Shown piece after piece: positions 1-11,731 of a DNA stretch of 64,000 nt. Origin of the DNA: Nilaparvata lugens (Eukaryota; Arthropoda; Insecta; Hemiptera; Delphacidae); the NCBI RefSeq assembly GCF_014356525.2, contig NC_052508.1, forward strand, positions 63,542,278 through 63,606,277, read 5' to 3'. Made by a program: the position numbers and the translations under genes. The first letter of the stretch is position 1. Each line of letters opens with the position of its first letter. The notes beneath the pieces are model-generated. The model had not been told where the DNA came from. It searched no databases and was given only the letters and a program-made list of their open reading frames with translations.

Positions 1-166
1 AAAATGTAGGCTATTCCTAAAAATTTAGGAGACAGTTTGGAGCTTTGACTGCTGCTCTATCTCGATCATATTATTGTATATTATTATTTGTGAATGTTGA
101 TCTGTTAATAGATAAACAGATGAACAAATTAATAAATCTTTTTAAAATCAGGAAGCAGTAACTCAC

Positions 167-440
167 TCAAACTCTGCAGCGTCTCCCTAGGCAGCCAGTC
201 GTAGTCGACATCGTTGGGGTTGGTGGTGCCCGTCTCAACTTGGGGCCTCTTGGTGGTGGTGCCCCCACCCACTCGCTTCTTGCCAACGGACACCAGGAAC
301 TGCTGACCGAGCACCAGCAGCAGGACACCACACGCACCCAGGAACACGTACAGGAAGAACGTCTCACCATCCAGACCTTCCTCGATCTCCACGATGTTCA
401 CCGTCTCGTTGTAGACACCTTCGTAGAATTGGTTACCGCT
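167..440 (-). CDS. SSR1: SSR1 coding exon 4 (transmembrane segment and cytosolic tail)
   Basis: This 274-nt exon encodes residues 181-271 plus one base. The acceptor is CGGCAG|AGCGG and the donor TTGA|GTGAGT (GT at 166-165). It contains sequon N191-E-T, the block [16 protein letters not shown] leading into the membrane helix, and the tail [19 protein letters not shown]. Reading through the donor gives an early stop, so the final exon must lie left of position 1. Confidence 0.94.
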
Positions 441-3400
441 CTGCCGAAAGAACACCAAAATGAAATTAGTTTGATTAGGTTGTGTGGTGTGATTGAATTC
501 CAAATCTCCGATTTTCAATAATGTTTTGATGTAAAGAAAAAAGGACAATGATAATTATCATCAACGGTTGTTTGGAGGAACTTCAATTATTAATGCAGAG
601 ACGCAATTTTTGCACGTTTTGCAATCAACATTGATATTATTACTGTTTCGATTTCAGTTTGCTTCAACTAAATATTGCCTGATTCAATGTACTACCCTCT
701 TATTGCACTGATAATTGTGTCATAGCCCCCTAATTTTTCCCTTATTGTTCAAGTTCTTCATTTACATTAATTTATAATGATCTCCTTCATTTTCACTTAC
801 CGGTATCTCAACTTTTTAATATAATATGAAACTTATTTTAAGTATCTCTAACGTTAGTTTACTTATAACCTTACAGTTGTGTTGTGTGTGATGTTGTGGT
901 ACTTTTCCATAATGTTTGACAGTTTTACTTTTCCATAATGCAATGACAATTTCAATTTGTGTTTTCATTACTAATAATTTTTGTTTTGAATATGAAAGGT
1001 ATTTGAGACTTATTGTTATGTTAATGGAGCATTTATGGTTTTTACCTGTTGTTTCCAAAGTATAAAATTGTGAATAAATAAATAAAACAACGTTTTAGCC
1101 CACTCAACATGTAGCTCACTTATGGGCTACACATAGCCCACTTATCATAGATCACATAGCCCATTTGGCGGCTTTATTTTATGAGGGGGATGATCCACTG
1201 GTATGAAAAATGCCTAAATCTTCGGCAATTAGGTTGAAGAATAGTCATTAGCTTAGTTCAAGTAGCTCTACGTGAAAAAATCTAAAATAATACATCTATC
1301 TCTCTCTCCAATGGCGCTACAGCCCAAATCGGGCTCTGGTCTCAACCAAAATACTCCTCCATCCATCTCTATCTAACGCCGCTCTCTTCCATCCTCTTAA
1401 TTGTGACATTTCATTAGCATCCTTCTGCATCTCTATCCTCTATTTTCTCTATCCTCCCATTGCTCCCTTGGTCTCCCTACAGGTCGTCTTCCTCCAGGCT
1501 GACCAACTAACACTTTCCTTGGCACTCGTGTTTCAGGCATTCTTTGCACATGCTCTGCCCATCGGAGGCGCATCAATTTTATGTGGGTCGATAATTGGGG
1601 CTCTGCATAAAGCTCTTTCAGTTCAGCATTCGTACGTATGCGCCATTGTTCATCCTCGCAAACCGGTCCATAGATTCTTCTCAGGATTTTTCTCTCAAAC
1701 ACATTCAAGATACCCGCTGTTCTGGCTGTGATAGTCCAAGCTTCACTACTGTAGCAAACCACCGTTCTTATTATACTCTTATAGAGATTTATTTTACATA
1801 TCCGGTGTACATTTTTATTCTTGAATATGTTCCGTAATTAGAAAAATGTGCGATTGGCGGCAAGGATACGTTTTTGAATTTTTGTTTGCTCCACATTACA
1901 ATTGGTCACACAACTTCCCAAGTGCGTGAAATTGTCAACTATTTGGTTAATTCTTCCCTCCACATTCCAGAAATGGCTCATGCCGATTCCTGTTATGCCT
2001 TGATTGGTTGAATACTTTAGTTTTGTTGACATTGATCTCCAGACCAACTTCCGATGCGCTTTGCTCCAACTCCAATGCTATGTTTTTCACGGCTGCAAGA
2101 GACCTTCCAAGTATGCCTATATCATCCACATATCCAAGTATTTGTGTTGACTTATTCAATTATACATTCGTCTTCTATTTATGACCAATCCGATGTTGGG
2201 TAAAATGACCCTCATAAATATGACTAAACCATCATCTACAACAAGAAAACAAACTATTGGAATAAGTGGAGAATATACTCACATCATCCCTATACCTGAG
2301 GTTGACACTGAGCCCGAAAGGCCTGCTGGCAAACGCCTCAGCCGGAATGAACGAGTAAGACAGTGTTGCCTCATGGCCAGGCTTGACGGGCCTCTCATAA
2401 ACCAGGGTGGTGAAGTTCTGGATGTAGAACTTGAAGTCCATCGGGTAGCGGAAGGAGGCGTCCAGGGTTTCCAGGATGAGGTCTTCGTCGCCCTTGTTGA
2501 GGAATCCGACGAGGAACTCGACAATCTTGCCGGCGGGGAGGTCGAGGGTGGAGCCTGGCTGAGCGATCGGCTGGATGAAGAGGATGGTGGTGTCTGCGTT
2601 GGGCGAGCCACCGCTTTTACTGCCACTTGAATCTTCTTCTTCTTCCGTCCCTGAAACAGGAACAATTAGTTACAGACAACATCCTAAAGAAGATTAAGCA
2701 TAACTAGTAACCGAGACAAATAATCAAATCATTCAACGATATATTTGTTTACTTTATGCTAGTTTATTTTATTAGGTTAGCAAAAACAATACAAGGATCG
2801 GAAAAGAAAAAACAAGCTATTGCCCAAAACCTCTTCAATTTCCTAATTTAGTTTCAAATTGTCCAAATATTATACATAGGTTATGTCCATTCCAATTTCT
2901 ACACCAAATCAAAATCTGAAAATACATTTATATCTGTAATATAGAATAAAACAAACAATTTTTAAATTTGGATAGATTGATAATGAAGCTTTCATAAAAA
3001 CATGAAACAAACTTTAAATTGACAAAATAAAGAATAAAACCACGTAAATTTTGAGCTCGAAAATATCACCTCCTAGAGCTATGTACTGATACCTCAAATA
3101 ATAGCTTACCCATGGAGTACCTATTATGAACATTTCAAGATATAGTAATAAAATAATAAAACAAAATAAATCTTATAGCACCCTTTATTTCTAAAAACTT
3201 TAAAATAGTTGAACAACTAGTTTCGGTGATATATTACACCATCTTGATGAAGTTTTTAAGTTTTAAAAAATAAAGGGTGCTATAAGATTTATTTTGTTTT
3301 ATTAATTTAAAAGTAGCCCATGTCAATAGGTGTTTTACAAGATATAGTATTATTGATATATTAAGAGTACCTCCCTGGTCGGTCCAGGTACAATTTGATT

Positions 3401-5350
3401 GTTACAGACAACATCGCAAAGGAGATTGAGAGCAACTAGCAGCATCTCCCTGATGAGGTATTCATTTATTCAATTATCCAGAATTACACGACTTCCAGAA
3501 AAGTGCCACAAGAGTATTATAGATATATTATCAAGTGTACCTCCCTGGTGGAAGTGGAAAGTGTTGGAGACAAGATCGGATAGAAGATTAAAAGAGTAAC
3601 TGGTACCTCCTGGTGTTATGTAAGTTACTAGTAACTTCTACAATACCCATGGAGTATTATATGTTATTTATTCTTTACAAAAAAAGAAGACTACAGCCAT
3701 TAATCCCAAAACGGTCTTAACTTCTATTAACAATGATATTAAGCAAGTTACTTACAAGATTGATATAGTACCTATCATAGATTTATTGAGGGTATAGTAT
3801 TTCCCTGATGGTAATACAATATGTTTGTTAGAGGCAGAATTGCATAGAATATTAAGAGTAATATTACATTCCTGATAGAGATTATTATAAATATAATGAG
3901 AAATTGAATTGTAGATAATTGAAGAGTATCTTCTGGGTGGAGGTAGAATTTGTTTGTTAGAGGCAATAGCCTATCACTTAGTATAGAAGATTAATAGTAA
4001 CTAGTGAGCCCCCTGAGTTTGAGAACTCGCTCAAAATGCCACTGATATTTGTTTAATGACAGCAGTGGAAAAACAAGGAAACCTAGTTCAAATTGCACTA
4101 GGTTATTAGTTGCATGAAATTAATAATTGGGCTGAAAGCTGACTTTTAATGATAAGTTACAAAAAAATTGAATATCTTAAAAATCAAAAATCTAAATTAA
4201 AAAAAACTATTGATTTAAGTACCGGAAACAGTATTTGAGTTTATGTGGCTTGTTTCAGAAACTTTAAGAGTCCCTCATTATACAAAAATGAGTGCATATG
4301 TTGCAAGATTTTACATCTATTCTTGTTCATTCACATTTAAGCTTGTCTCAGAAATTCTTCAAGAATCCTCAAAAATAAAAACCTAAAAGCACATGTTGCA
4401 AGATTTCCTATTCATTCCAATTTAAACACCACAGTTCAGTGTTTTCATAAAAATGTATTAGCAAGAGTGTCAATGGCTCTCTTAGTAACTTTAGTAGCTC
4501 TACCATGAAGTAAACTAAGTTTCTGGCTAATTCTTAGATTATCGTAATCATTAAATTTTGATAAGCTAGTCTGGAAAGTGTAACTTACAGTAAATGATAG
4601 CAATCTTAACTTTAGTACAGTATGTTTACCTTCATCCGTCATCGCAGTTTCCTCGCCATCAGTTTCTTCTCCAACATCCACTAATTCATCATCTTCTTCA
4701 TCTTCAACCTCATCCGCAAGAGCAAATAGTCTGGGACCTAGAATAAAATTGAATAATTAACAAATCAAAGAAATTGTAGCATTCAATAAAAGTTAGAAGT
4801 CTGCAATTCTCTTTGAAGAAAACCACTGTTTCTCTAGTTATATATAATTTTTAGTGTTCAAAACCAGGAAGCACACAACATTTTAGAAAGTTGGCATAAC
4901 ATATTGATAAAAAATCTAGGTTAAACCAAAATAACTGAATGGAATTTTATGTGGGCATGTTTAAAGTAAATTTGATTGTCTGTGAGTCTTGCTTTTATAG
5001 TACAAGCTCATAGCTGAAGCTCACAATAAAAGTAAAAAGATGCTTCCCTACAAGAAAGAAAGCTGGATAACCTAACTTTACAAATGTTATTATTCTAAAA
5101 TAAAGATTTTTGATTCAAGCATCACAAAGTAATAAGGAGATACGGATTTTTAAGCACCATAAAAACAAATTCCTTGACTTATGTTCATCTCAAGTTAAAA
5201 ATACCTACTCATAAAGGGGTTAAACATACCGTTATTTAGACTTTCCAAATCAAATTTTAAAATAAAATAATGAATATTTTACTTACTTGGATCGAATGTT
5301 GATATAATAGCTGGTAAAACCAACAGACCTAATAGCAAAAAGTACTTCAT
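167..5350 (-). CDS. SSR1: Translocon-associated protein subunit alpha (TRAP-alpha / signal sequence receptor 1), exons 1-4, 3' end off window
   Basis: Joined exons are 5350-5287, 4737-4630, 2650-2283 and 440-167, giving 271 codons plus one base; vertebrate SSR1 is about 286 aa, so only a short basic tail exon is missing, beyond the left edge. Seen: a hydrophobic signal peptide ([17 protein letters not shown]) at residues 1-17; an acidic stretch rich in Asp/Glu at about 31-65; a lumenal domain at about 76-205 with family blocks [23 protein letters not shown] and RPFGL; a transmembrane segment at about 207-229; then a basic cytosolic tail ending near [11 protein letters not shown]. Two N-glycosylation sequons (N136-F-T and N191-E-T) sit where mammalian SSR1 is glycosylated. 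From family knowledge, TRAP is an ER membrane complex beside the Sec61 translocon that assists translocation of some signal sequences; the acidic lumenal segment is typical of the alpha subunit. Start choice: the only ATG giving a signal peptide spliced in frame. Very confident. Confidence 0.96.
1310..2160 (-). pseudogene. Decayed non-LTR retrotransposon reverse transcriptase, 3' part, in SSR1 intron 3
   Basis: On the minus strand, 2159-1947 encodes an RT palm fragment with a YVDD catalytic box followed by [18 protein letters not shown] and NKTK. 2047-1838 continues with [13 protein letters not shown] in another frame. 1762-1433 encodes the usual RT C-terminal region ([47 protein letters not shown]). 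The fragments lie in colinear order but in different frames, with losses between them, so the copy is dead. The C-rich segment at ~1310-1430 looks like the element's 3' end. The exact clade cannot be assigned by eye. Confidence 0.85.
2283..2650 (-). CDS. SSR1: SSR1 coding exon 3 (lumenal domain)
   Basis: This 368-nt exon encodes residues 58-180, most of the lumenal beta-rich domain ([55 protein letters not shown]). The acceptor is TTTCAG|GGACGG and the donor GATGAT|GTGAGT. It is markedly more GC-rich than the introns. The glycosylation sequon N136-F-T lies here. Confidence 0.95.
2651..4629 (-). repeat. SSR1 intron 2: palindromic MITE plus degenerate tandem units
   Basis: The intron contains an inverted repeat at 3155-3303 and, from ~3369 to ~4010, several diverged units. 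Each starts near GTACCTCCCTGG and carries a motif like TTACAGACAACATC...GAAGATT...AACTAG. The same motif occurs once just upstream of exon 3 (~2665-2712), so the array appears to have grown from intron sequence next to the acceptor. No coding potential seen. Confidence 0.5.
3155..3303. mobile_element. Palindromic MITE-like element, ~149 bp
   Basis: The arms AATAAAACAAAATAAATCTT... and ...TTTATTTTGTTTTATT are inverted copies containing TATAGCACCCTTTATT and its complement. The spacer includes GTGATATATTACACC. No ORF. Confidence 0.7.
4630..4737 (-). CDS. SSR1: SSR1 coding exon 2 (acidic N-terminal segment)
   Basis: This 108-nt exon encodes residues 22-57 plus one base. The acceptor is TTCTAG|GTCCC and the donor GATGAAG|GTAAAC. 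The translation reads [19 protein letters not shown] and continues through more Glu/Asp, the acidic stretch typical of TRAP-alpha. Codon phase joins exactly to exons 1 and 3. Confidence 0.93.
5287..5350 (-). CDS. SSR1: SSR1 coding exon 1 (signal peptide)
   Basis: This exon encodes residues 1-21 plus one base of codon 22. The ATG is at 5350-5348 in ACA-ATG-A context. The donor is CCAA|GTAAGT (GT at 5286-5285). Intron 1 is 549 bp (4738-5286), AT-rich, with nothing else recognised in it. Confidence 0.93.
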
Positions 5351-5487
5351 TGTAGATATTTCGGCAGACTAGACTCAAAAGAACATAACAGTCACCGCAC
5401 CACAAAAATCCAAACCAGAAAAGAAAATACTATCAACGTAATCGTAATATTCGTCTACACATACACAGAAAACAACTGGGACACTGC

Positions 5488-5499
5488 TACGTGGACGTT
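5488..5499. promoter_or_regulatory. Candidate UPR/XBP1-type ACGT element upstream of SSR1
   Basis: The plus strand reads CTACGTGGACGTTG, two ACGT cores at 5489-5492 and 5495-5498, about 140 bp upstream of the SSR1 start codon. ACGTGG cores are bound by XBP1/ATF6-type bZIP factors, and TRAP subunits are secretory-pathway genes often induced by ER stress. Function here is inference. Confidence 0.35.
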
Positions 5500-5500
5500 G

Positions 5501-6662
5501 CATAGCCAACACATGACAGGAAATCAAAAATTATTTTGCAGAAAAGTGATTTTCAATAATATTTAAAGTAACTCCATCATATTTCACTTTCTATGAAAAT
5601 ATATTTATTCATTTAAAACAGCAAATATCTATATAAATTCCATTATAAAATCTGGAAGTGGATTTATTAGTTGTCTTTTTTGACGCTAGGGCGTATGATA
5701 AACGTGGCGGCACTGTTGTGGCGGGTTGGATTTGAAAGTTCAAACTGTCTGCCGAACTCAAGAGCATTATTATGTTCAGAGTATAAATAGTTAACCTACA
5801 AGCATTGGAACTAAATAAAAATGATTTAATCAATGCACTAGATATAAGAAATTTCTAGACAAAATAATCAATCTTCAATGATTAGTCAGTAGGATAAACA
5901 AAACAACTAAGGTGCTTTTAGTAGGCTTATTCAAATAATATCGAAGTGAAATACTATGAATTTGATAAAGAGACTGAACATTCAATGGAATACAGTCATT
6001 CTAATGGAATGTCTAGATAGAAGGATTGATTTTCATAAATTATACAATTGAATTGAATACCCGCCGACCAGTCTCAAGTTTTCCAGTCTATTTCCCATCT
6101 CACATAATAATATTATTATTTACCGGTATAGATTTTATATTTCAAATTTCAGTACATTATCTTTGTTTTTCAACACACTTCAAGTAGGTACAGTTTCAGG
6201 ACTTGAAGACATTGGGACGCTGGAGTATCAGATATCAAAGCTACAAGATACTGCACCTTGGAAAAATGGTTGTCTCTTGGAATAATTATTGAGCTTATAG
6301 CAGTCTGAGCCAATCGCTGCGATAGCGACCATGTCTGGGTTGAAGGGGCGTTGCGGCCTATCCTATATAGGTAAGTTAAATAATACACTATGTAAATTTG
6401 CTATAAAACTTTTTTAATATATTTTTTACAAAATGCTATAAATTCATTTGAATTTGTGATTTATAGGTCGTCAAACTTTCAATCTTGTCTTGTAATTTGT
6501 CGATTGTTCTGTGTTCAATCTATAGCTTTCCAACAGAAACTGCGGCCTACTCACACTCACCAGGGATGCTTTAGGCTCGATTCACACTGATATGGCAAGG
6601 CGTAGGCAATGCACATCAAACGACCAAACTGACGTCGAGGTGGCAAGAAGTAATCTGCTTTG
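5501..6662. other. Intergenic DNA upstream of SSR1, no feature recognised
   Basis: AT-rich sequence with short ORFs lacking codon structure or family resemblance. A somewhat GC-richer patch at ~5690-5760 may belong to the SSR1 promoter region. Confidence 0.5.
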
Positions 6663-6734
6663 AATTGGAAGAATAAGACGTTGATGTTGTCAATACCACT
6701 ATCTTGACAACATAAACGTCTTATCCTTTCAATT
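6663..6734. other. 72-nt near-perfect hairpin, pre-miRNA-like geometry
   Basis: Two 31-nt arms (6663-6693 and 6704-6734) are separated by a 10-nt loop. By eye there are 28 Watson-Crick pairs, one G-U pair and two mismatches. No second copy was noticed in this window, unlike the MITE palindromes. It could be a microRNA precursor on either strand or a miniature palindromic repeat. Confidence 0.45.
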
Positions 6735-7634
6735 ATGAAGAAATACCACAACATTTCATATCATACAATCAAATTAAGTAAACTGCTTTTTTCGTTTTCT
6801 ATAAAATGCACTTTACAAGCAGAGATGACGATATAATAAGATTGATTTAGTGTAGGCCTTCTTGACTAATGTAATGAGAAAAAAATGCATGGATTCTTCT
6901 GGCTGTAAAAGAGCAAAAGATAGGAACACAATTCTCGACCCCCGATATAGTTGGGGGTAAACATATCAAAAGTCCTCCGATCCTTGTGCTAAGGGGGTGG
7001 GTGTGGTTTGAAGCTACCATTTTTTTCGCGTATGAAAACAGAATACTCCTTGAAAACATTATTATCTCATAAGCTTCTCTTGAAGCTTATTATCGATTTT
7101 CCTACGAGTTCCATTTGAAAATTTCTCTCATGGTTTGACTGAATTCATTTCTCATATCATTGGAAGTTTTATTTTTGTAATTCAAAAAATAATATTTTTT
7201 TTAAATCATGAATTGGAAATTTTACCATTTACCGAACAATGATTGAAAACAAGTTTTTTATAATACAGTAAAACATATGCTAATTGTGCTCCATTGGAAT
7301 CTATGTAATTCGACAAATTCTCATGAAATTTTGCAGTGCCTATATTTCCTAGTATATGGAATTCCATCCAATTCATAACGATCTCGTTGTTTTGGGGCTG
7401 AGATACTGTTATAAATTGTAGATTTCGGAATTGCTTCATAAACAAGATTGCTCACTACAAGAGTTGCTGCTATGAGAACACTGTGAATGCATTGTTTCCA
7501 GGCGGCTTATTCATTTCTCGAAACAGGGATGAATATTTTCAAGTTTCCCCCTTATTCTATGGGGTAGCCTACTTGAAAAGATTTTTCCTGAACGTATTTC
7601 AGATGAAATTGAGAGAATAACAGTCAATATCTTT

Positions 7635-8160
7635 AGAAAAACATAGAGAAAAACAAAGAGAAAAACATAGAGAAAAACATAGAGGAAAACATGGAGAAAA
7701 ACATAGAGAAAACCATAGAGAAAAACATAACATTTTTCTCTATGTTTTTCTTCATGTTTTTGTCTATGTTTTTCACTGTTTTCCTCTATGTTTCTCTCTG
7801 TTTTTCTCTATTTTTCTCACTATGTTTTTCTCTCTGTTTTTCTCTATGTTTTCCCTATGTTTTTCTCTATGTTTTTCTGTATGTTTTTCTCTATGTTTTT
7901 TTTATGTTTCTCTCTATGTTTTTCTCTTTTTTTTCTCTATGTTTTTCTCCAAGTTTTTCTTTGTTTTTCTCTATGTTTTCTATGTTTTTCTATATGTTTT
8001 TTATGTTTTTCTATATTTTTCTCTATGTTCTTCTCTATGGTTTTCTCTATGTTTTCTCTATGTTCTTCTCTATGTTTTTCTCTATGGTTTTCTCTATGTT
8101 TTCTCCATGTTTTTCTCTATGTTTTCCTCTATGTTTTTCTCTATGTTTTTCTTTATGTCT
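7635..8160. repeat. Foldback minisatellite of the ~12-bp unit CTCTATGTTTTT
   Basis: 7635-7725 is the unit in one orientation (AACATAGAGAAA), and 7733-8160 is the same unit reversed, about 35 variant copies. The turning point is a perfect 12-bp inverted repeat (7714-7725 / 7733-7744) with a 7-nt spacer. ORFs of Met/Phe/Leu/Ser/Cys here are frame artefacts. Confidence 0.85.
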
Positions 8161-8494
8161 TCTGGTTATTGATTATTGATTATATCCCAGTCGCAGTCGC
8201 CAGACAATCGATGACAGGGGGAATTTCAATAATATATTGCATAGACCCCAGAGTAAGACATTAAATGTCTTAAAATATATTATATATAAATAAAATGTTA
8301 TTGTACAGTTGATGACTCAACTTTCACTACTTATTTATGATCATTGATTGAGTTACAAAAATAAATACTAGAATGAAGGACGTTTATTACTTAGTTACTA
8401 CTTATTGATACCTTCCCGTTTCACTGGATAACTACCTTTTTGGGTTTCTACAAAAGATTCATTGGATTTTTAAAAATCTCATTCGAATAGGGGC

Positions 8495-8869
8495 CCTATG
8501 TATTTATTGTAAGAAGAACTTTGAAATGTCCTCTTTCTATTAGTATATATTTATTTCGTATGAATACTTTGGTAATTGAACATTTTTAATATCTGATGAA
8601 TATTTTGTAATAACTCTGTATTTCAAAGGTTATCGAAATTCCAATTCTAATAAATTTGTGATTGTAGGCTAGCAACTACAAGTTAGTATTCTACAATTTA
8701 TTTATTGTAAGAAGAACTTTGAAATGTTCTCTTCCTATTATAAATATATATTAATTCGAATTCGAATTCTATTAAAAATGTTTAGTTACCAAAGTATTCA
8801 AACGAAATAAATATATACTTATAATAGTAAAAGAACATTTAAAAGTTCTTCTTGCAATAAATACATAGG
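8495..8869. mobile_element. Nested palindromic element with CCTATGTATTTATTG termini
   Basis: The left end CCTATGTATTTATTGTAAGA is inverted at the right end (...CTTGCAATAAATACATAGG). A second direct copy of the left arm starts at ~8699, so an inner palindrome (8699-8869) sits next to an extra half-element. No ORF. Confidence 0.65.
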
Positions 8870-8980
8870 TACCTATTATTCGAGTATTATACATAGAATA
8901 CTTGGTAATTTTATTCAATCTGTAGCTCAACTTTCAAGAGAGAACTCCTTCAAGACGAGTCTCATTTGGAAAACTATTCC

Positions 8981-9641
8981 AAAAATCTGGTGTGGCGCAC
9001 TCACACAACTTTCCTTGCCGTTATGAAAATTAATCACCTGACGCTAGTGTTCCCGCGCATCTCAAGTCTACTATTCAAATATTTGAGCCAGCTGGTGACA
9101 GGGCAATAACGCTGGAGACACACATGAGGTCTGCTATCTCTTCATAGTGAATGATTTAATAGAATCAACATTAATTTGCAATTGAATAATCACATTTTCT
9201 CGAATTTAAAGCTTATTTTCAATTCTAGGTGGAAATGTTACTGAACATTAATTGTAGAGATTTTCATGCTCAATCTACTCCACTTGATTTTCTTTGTTTC
9301 AATTGTATCTGAAGCCTGATAATTGGGAATCTATCCGCATTGATGGGGCGGAGCTCCTGAAATTTTTACAGATATGGGACATGTGGCAGTTGATGGAGCT
9401 TATCGATGACTATCTTAGGTATGAATTTGATCAAAATCGTTGGAGCCGTTTCCGAGAAAATCACGAAAAACCCTGTTTTTGACAACATTTTCGCCATTTT
9501 AGCCGCCATCTTGAATTGCATTTGATCGAAATTGTTCGTGTCGGATCCTTATAGTGGAAGGACCTTAAGTTCCAAATTTCAAGTCATTCCGTTAATTATT
9601 ATTGGGAGATGAGATATCGTGTACACAGACGCACATACACT

Positions 9642-9730
<89 letters not shown>

Positions 9731-9860
9731 CAATACCCAAAAACCACTTTTTTGGACTCAGGGGACCTTGAAACGTATAAAAATTTAGAAATTTGGGTAC
9801 CTTAATTTTTTTCGGAAAGCAATACTTTCCTTACCTATGGTAATAGGGCAAGGAAAGTAA
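8981..9860. mobile_element. ~880 bp dispersed repeat, copy 1 (contains CA microsatellite)
   Basis: It shares nearly its whole length with 22606-23416 in inverted orientation. One end reads AATCTGGTGTGGCGCACTCA. The other has short inverted arms, TACTTTCCTTGCCC...GTAAGGAAAGTA in consensus, seen here as CTTTCCTTACC...GGCAAGGAAAG. A 60-residue ORF (PDNWESIRIDGAELLKFLQIW) is shared by both copies but matches no family I know. Probably a non-autonomous transposon. Confidence 0.65.
9645..9727. repeat. (CA)n microsatellite
   Basis: About 41 uninterrupted CA dinucleotides, lying inside the dispersed repeat at a point where the other copy has only a short TG run (~22740-22755). It therefore expanded after the copies separated. 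Confidence 0.97.
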
Positions 9861-10081
9861 AAATTACTTCTATAAAATTACCGAAACAGATTGCTGATGC
9901 AGATTTTTCTCTACCGTCTCTTTCTTATGATACTTCAACTCTGCTTCGTCTTTACCTTTTCTCTGATTCTATGTTGACTCTGCTATCCTATATTCTCTCT
10001 GTCTTATTCTTAGTGCACAAGAAACGAACAAGGATGGAAACAGCAATAAAGAAACCCATGAGAATAAAATGGAAAATCTTT

Positions 10082-10087
10082 TTTATT
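10082..10087 (-). terminator. Candidate poly(A) signal AATAAA for ataxin-1
   Basis: TTTATT on the plus strand. It is the last AATAAA on the minus strand before the dispersed repeat at 8981-9860. Several earlier AATAAA sites (e.g. at ~10362) could be used instead. Confidence 0.3.
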
Positions 10088-10363
10088 TTGGTATGCACAA
10101 AATATCTGACTTGTTTACAGTTATTTTGAGCAAACATGATTGATTTTTTTCTCGAAATAATGCTATTTTGTTAAGGCATTTAAATCGATTCGAACGGATA
10201 ATCGAAATTATTACATCGAAGTACCAGTTATATTTCTAACGTATTGCACTAAAAGCTTTAAAAATTGTCATAATATAGAATAGAATAAAACTAAAAAAAT
10301 ATTACACCCATGTTTTTCAAAAGCAGATAGTTGTACAATATCACACTCATTATTCAATACATT

Positions 10364-10371
10364 TATTTACA
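10364..10371 (-). promoter_or_regulatory. Pumilio-type motif UGUAAAUA
   Basis: Plus strand TATTTACA. Exact match to UGUANAUA in the putative ataxin-1 3' UTR. Confidence 0.35.
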
Positions 10372-11659
10372 TAGAATAAGCGCAGTTACAAAAATCTGTT
10401 GTTGCAATATTATCAGATACAGTAGATAAATCAATTAAATACAGTACGGTAAATACATTGATCAACACTACTATAGCCTATCCATCAAATTACACAAATT
10501 TTCATCATCAAAATACGTTTTGTTAATATTACTCGACAGGATTTGGGTCAGTTGCAAGGAGATCCAATAGAAATTAACCAGTGATAAATTACGTCATAGC
10601 ATTGTAGTCAGATTCGTTCATTGGTTCCTCAAGATGAATCCACCTCACAACGGTGTAACATTTGATTGGATTTCCGTGCAACTTGCTATCTATGGTTTAT
10701 ACATCAACAAATTGCAATATAGTTTTTTCTATAGCTCAGACAAATAAAAGTGTACTACTAAACGACAAGTCTCAATGCTATAATGTAGCCTATAGTAAAT
10801 GACTGTGAACTTAATATAGATACTTCCTGAATAATAGTTTAGTTCCACGTCTCAAATAAAACACTAAAATTAATCAAATCTTAAATTAAAACTCAATTAG
10901 TTTGCGAACTATCAAACTGAAAGCCCAAGGCAGCGACTAATTATATTAAAATGATAATCATGAAACTTTTTCACTCAAAATAAGAGCTAATTATCAATGA
11001 ATAACCCAAGAAACTAATAAATTACGTATATAAAGTTCATTACTGTTACTAAACATAACATTTTCCCCAAAATTAAAGAAAAAGATCTCACACATTACAG
11101 TCATGGAACATTCCTAGTTTTAGCACAAATAACAATTGTACAAAAATCGTGTCACAATCAAATACAATAAATTGTCCTCATTCAAGAAATTAGTTCAAAT
11201 GAGATCATTGAAATAAAATCCTTGCTTTTATTCTCATCACGTTGCATAAATAATTCTCTCCAACAACTCATCAATTAATTACTATTCAAATATTAAAACA
11301 GCTATTCACTTAATTTCCTCTAAATGCTCTTTTACAATCTATTAGAAAAATATTTGTCTAAAAAAATATTTTCACTCTGATTAATAATGGTCGGTAATCT
11401 GATTTTTCCCATTTAAATAATTAATCAAATTTTCTATCTCATGATAAGATATATAAATTTTCTTAGAAAAAAATTATGCAAGTCAATACACAGCAAGAAG
11501 CAAATAGGCTATAAGTGCTACGTTTTTATTCGGTTGAATTGTAAAAAATATCATCAACTTACAAAGAAATTATAGTGAAGGTCAAACAACTATAGTATTA
11601 CATTATTCATTACTCTAATAGTTGTAGGTAGTTTTCTATACATCAAATCTACAATCCTG

Positions 11660-11667
11660 TATTTACA
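11660..11667 (-). promoter_or_regulatory. Pumilio-type motif UGUAAAUA
   Basis: Plus strand TATTTACA in the putative ataxin-1 3' UTR. Confidence 0.35.
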
Positions 11668-11723
11668 AAACTGGCATTTATGAATTGAATTTGGATAACA
11701 GTATTACATATATTATATGGTAT

Positions 11724-11731
11724 TATATACA
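11724..11731 (-). promoter_or_regulatory. Pumilio-type motif UGUAUAUA
   Basis: Plus strand TATATACA, 57 nt from the preceding motif. Confidence 0.35.

Noticed and set aside
2181..2630. 149-codon plus-strand ORF
   Set aside because: Antisense of SSR1 exon 3, which has full family similarity and splice sites on the minus strand.
7691..8264. Three overlapping plus-strand ORFs of 116-162 codons rich in Met, Phe, Leu, Ser, Cys
   Set aside because: They are the three readings of the 12-bp CTCTATGTTTTT minisatellite; a repeat unit of a multiple of three keeps every frame open.
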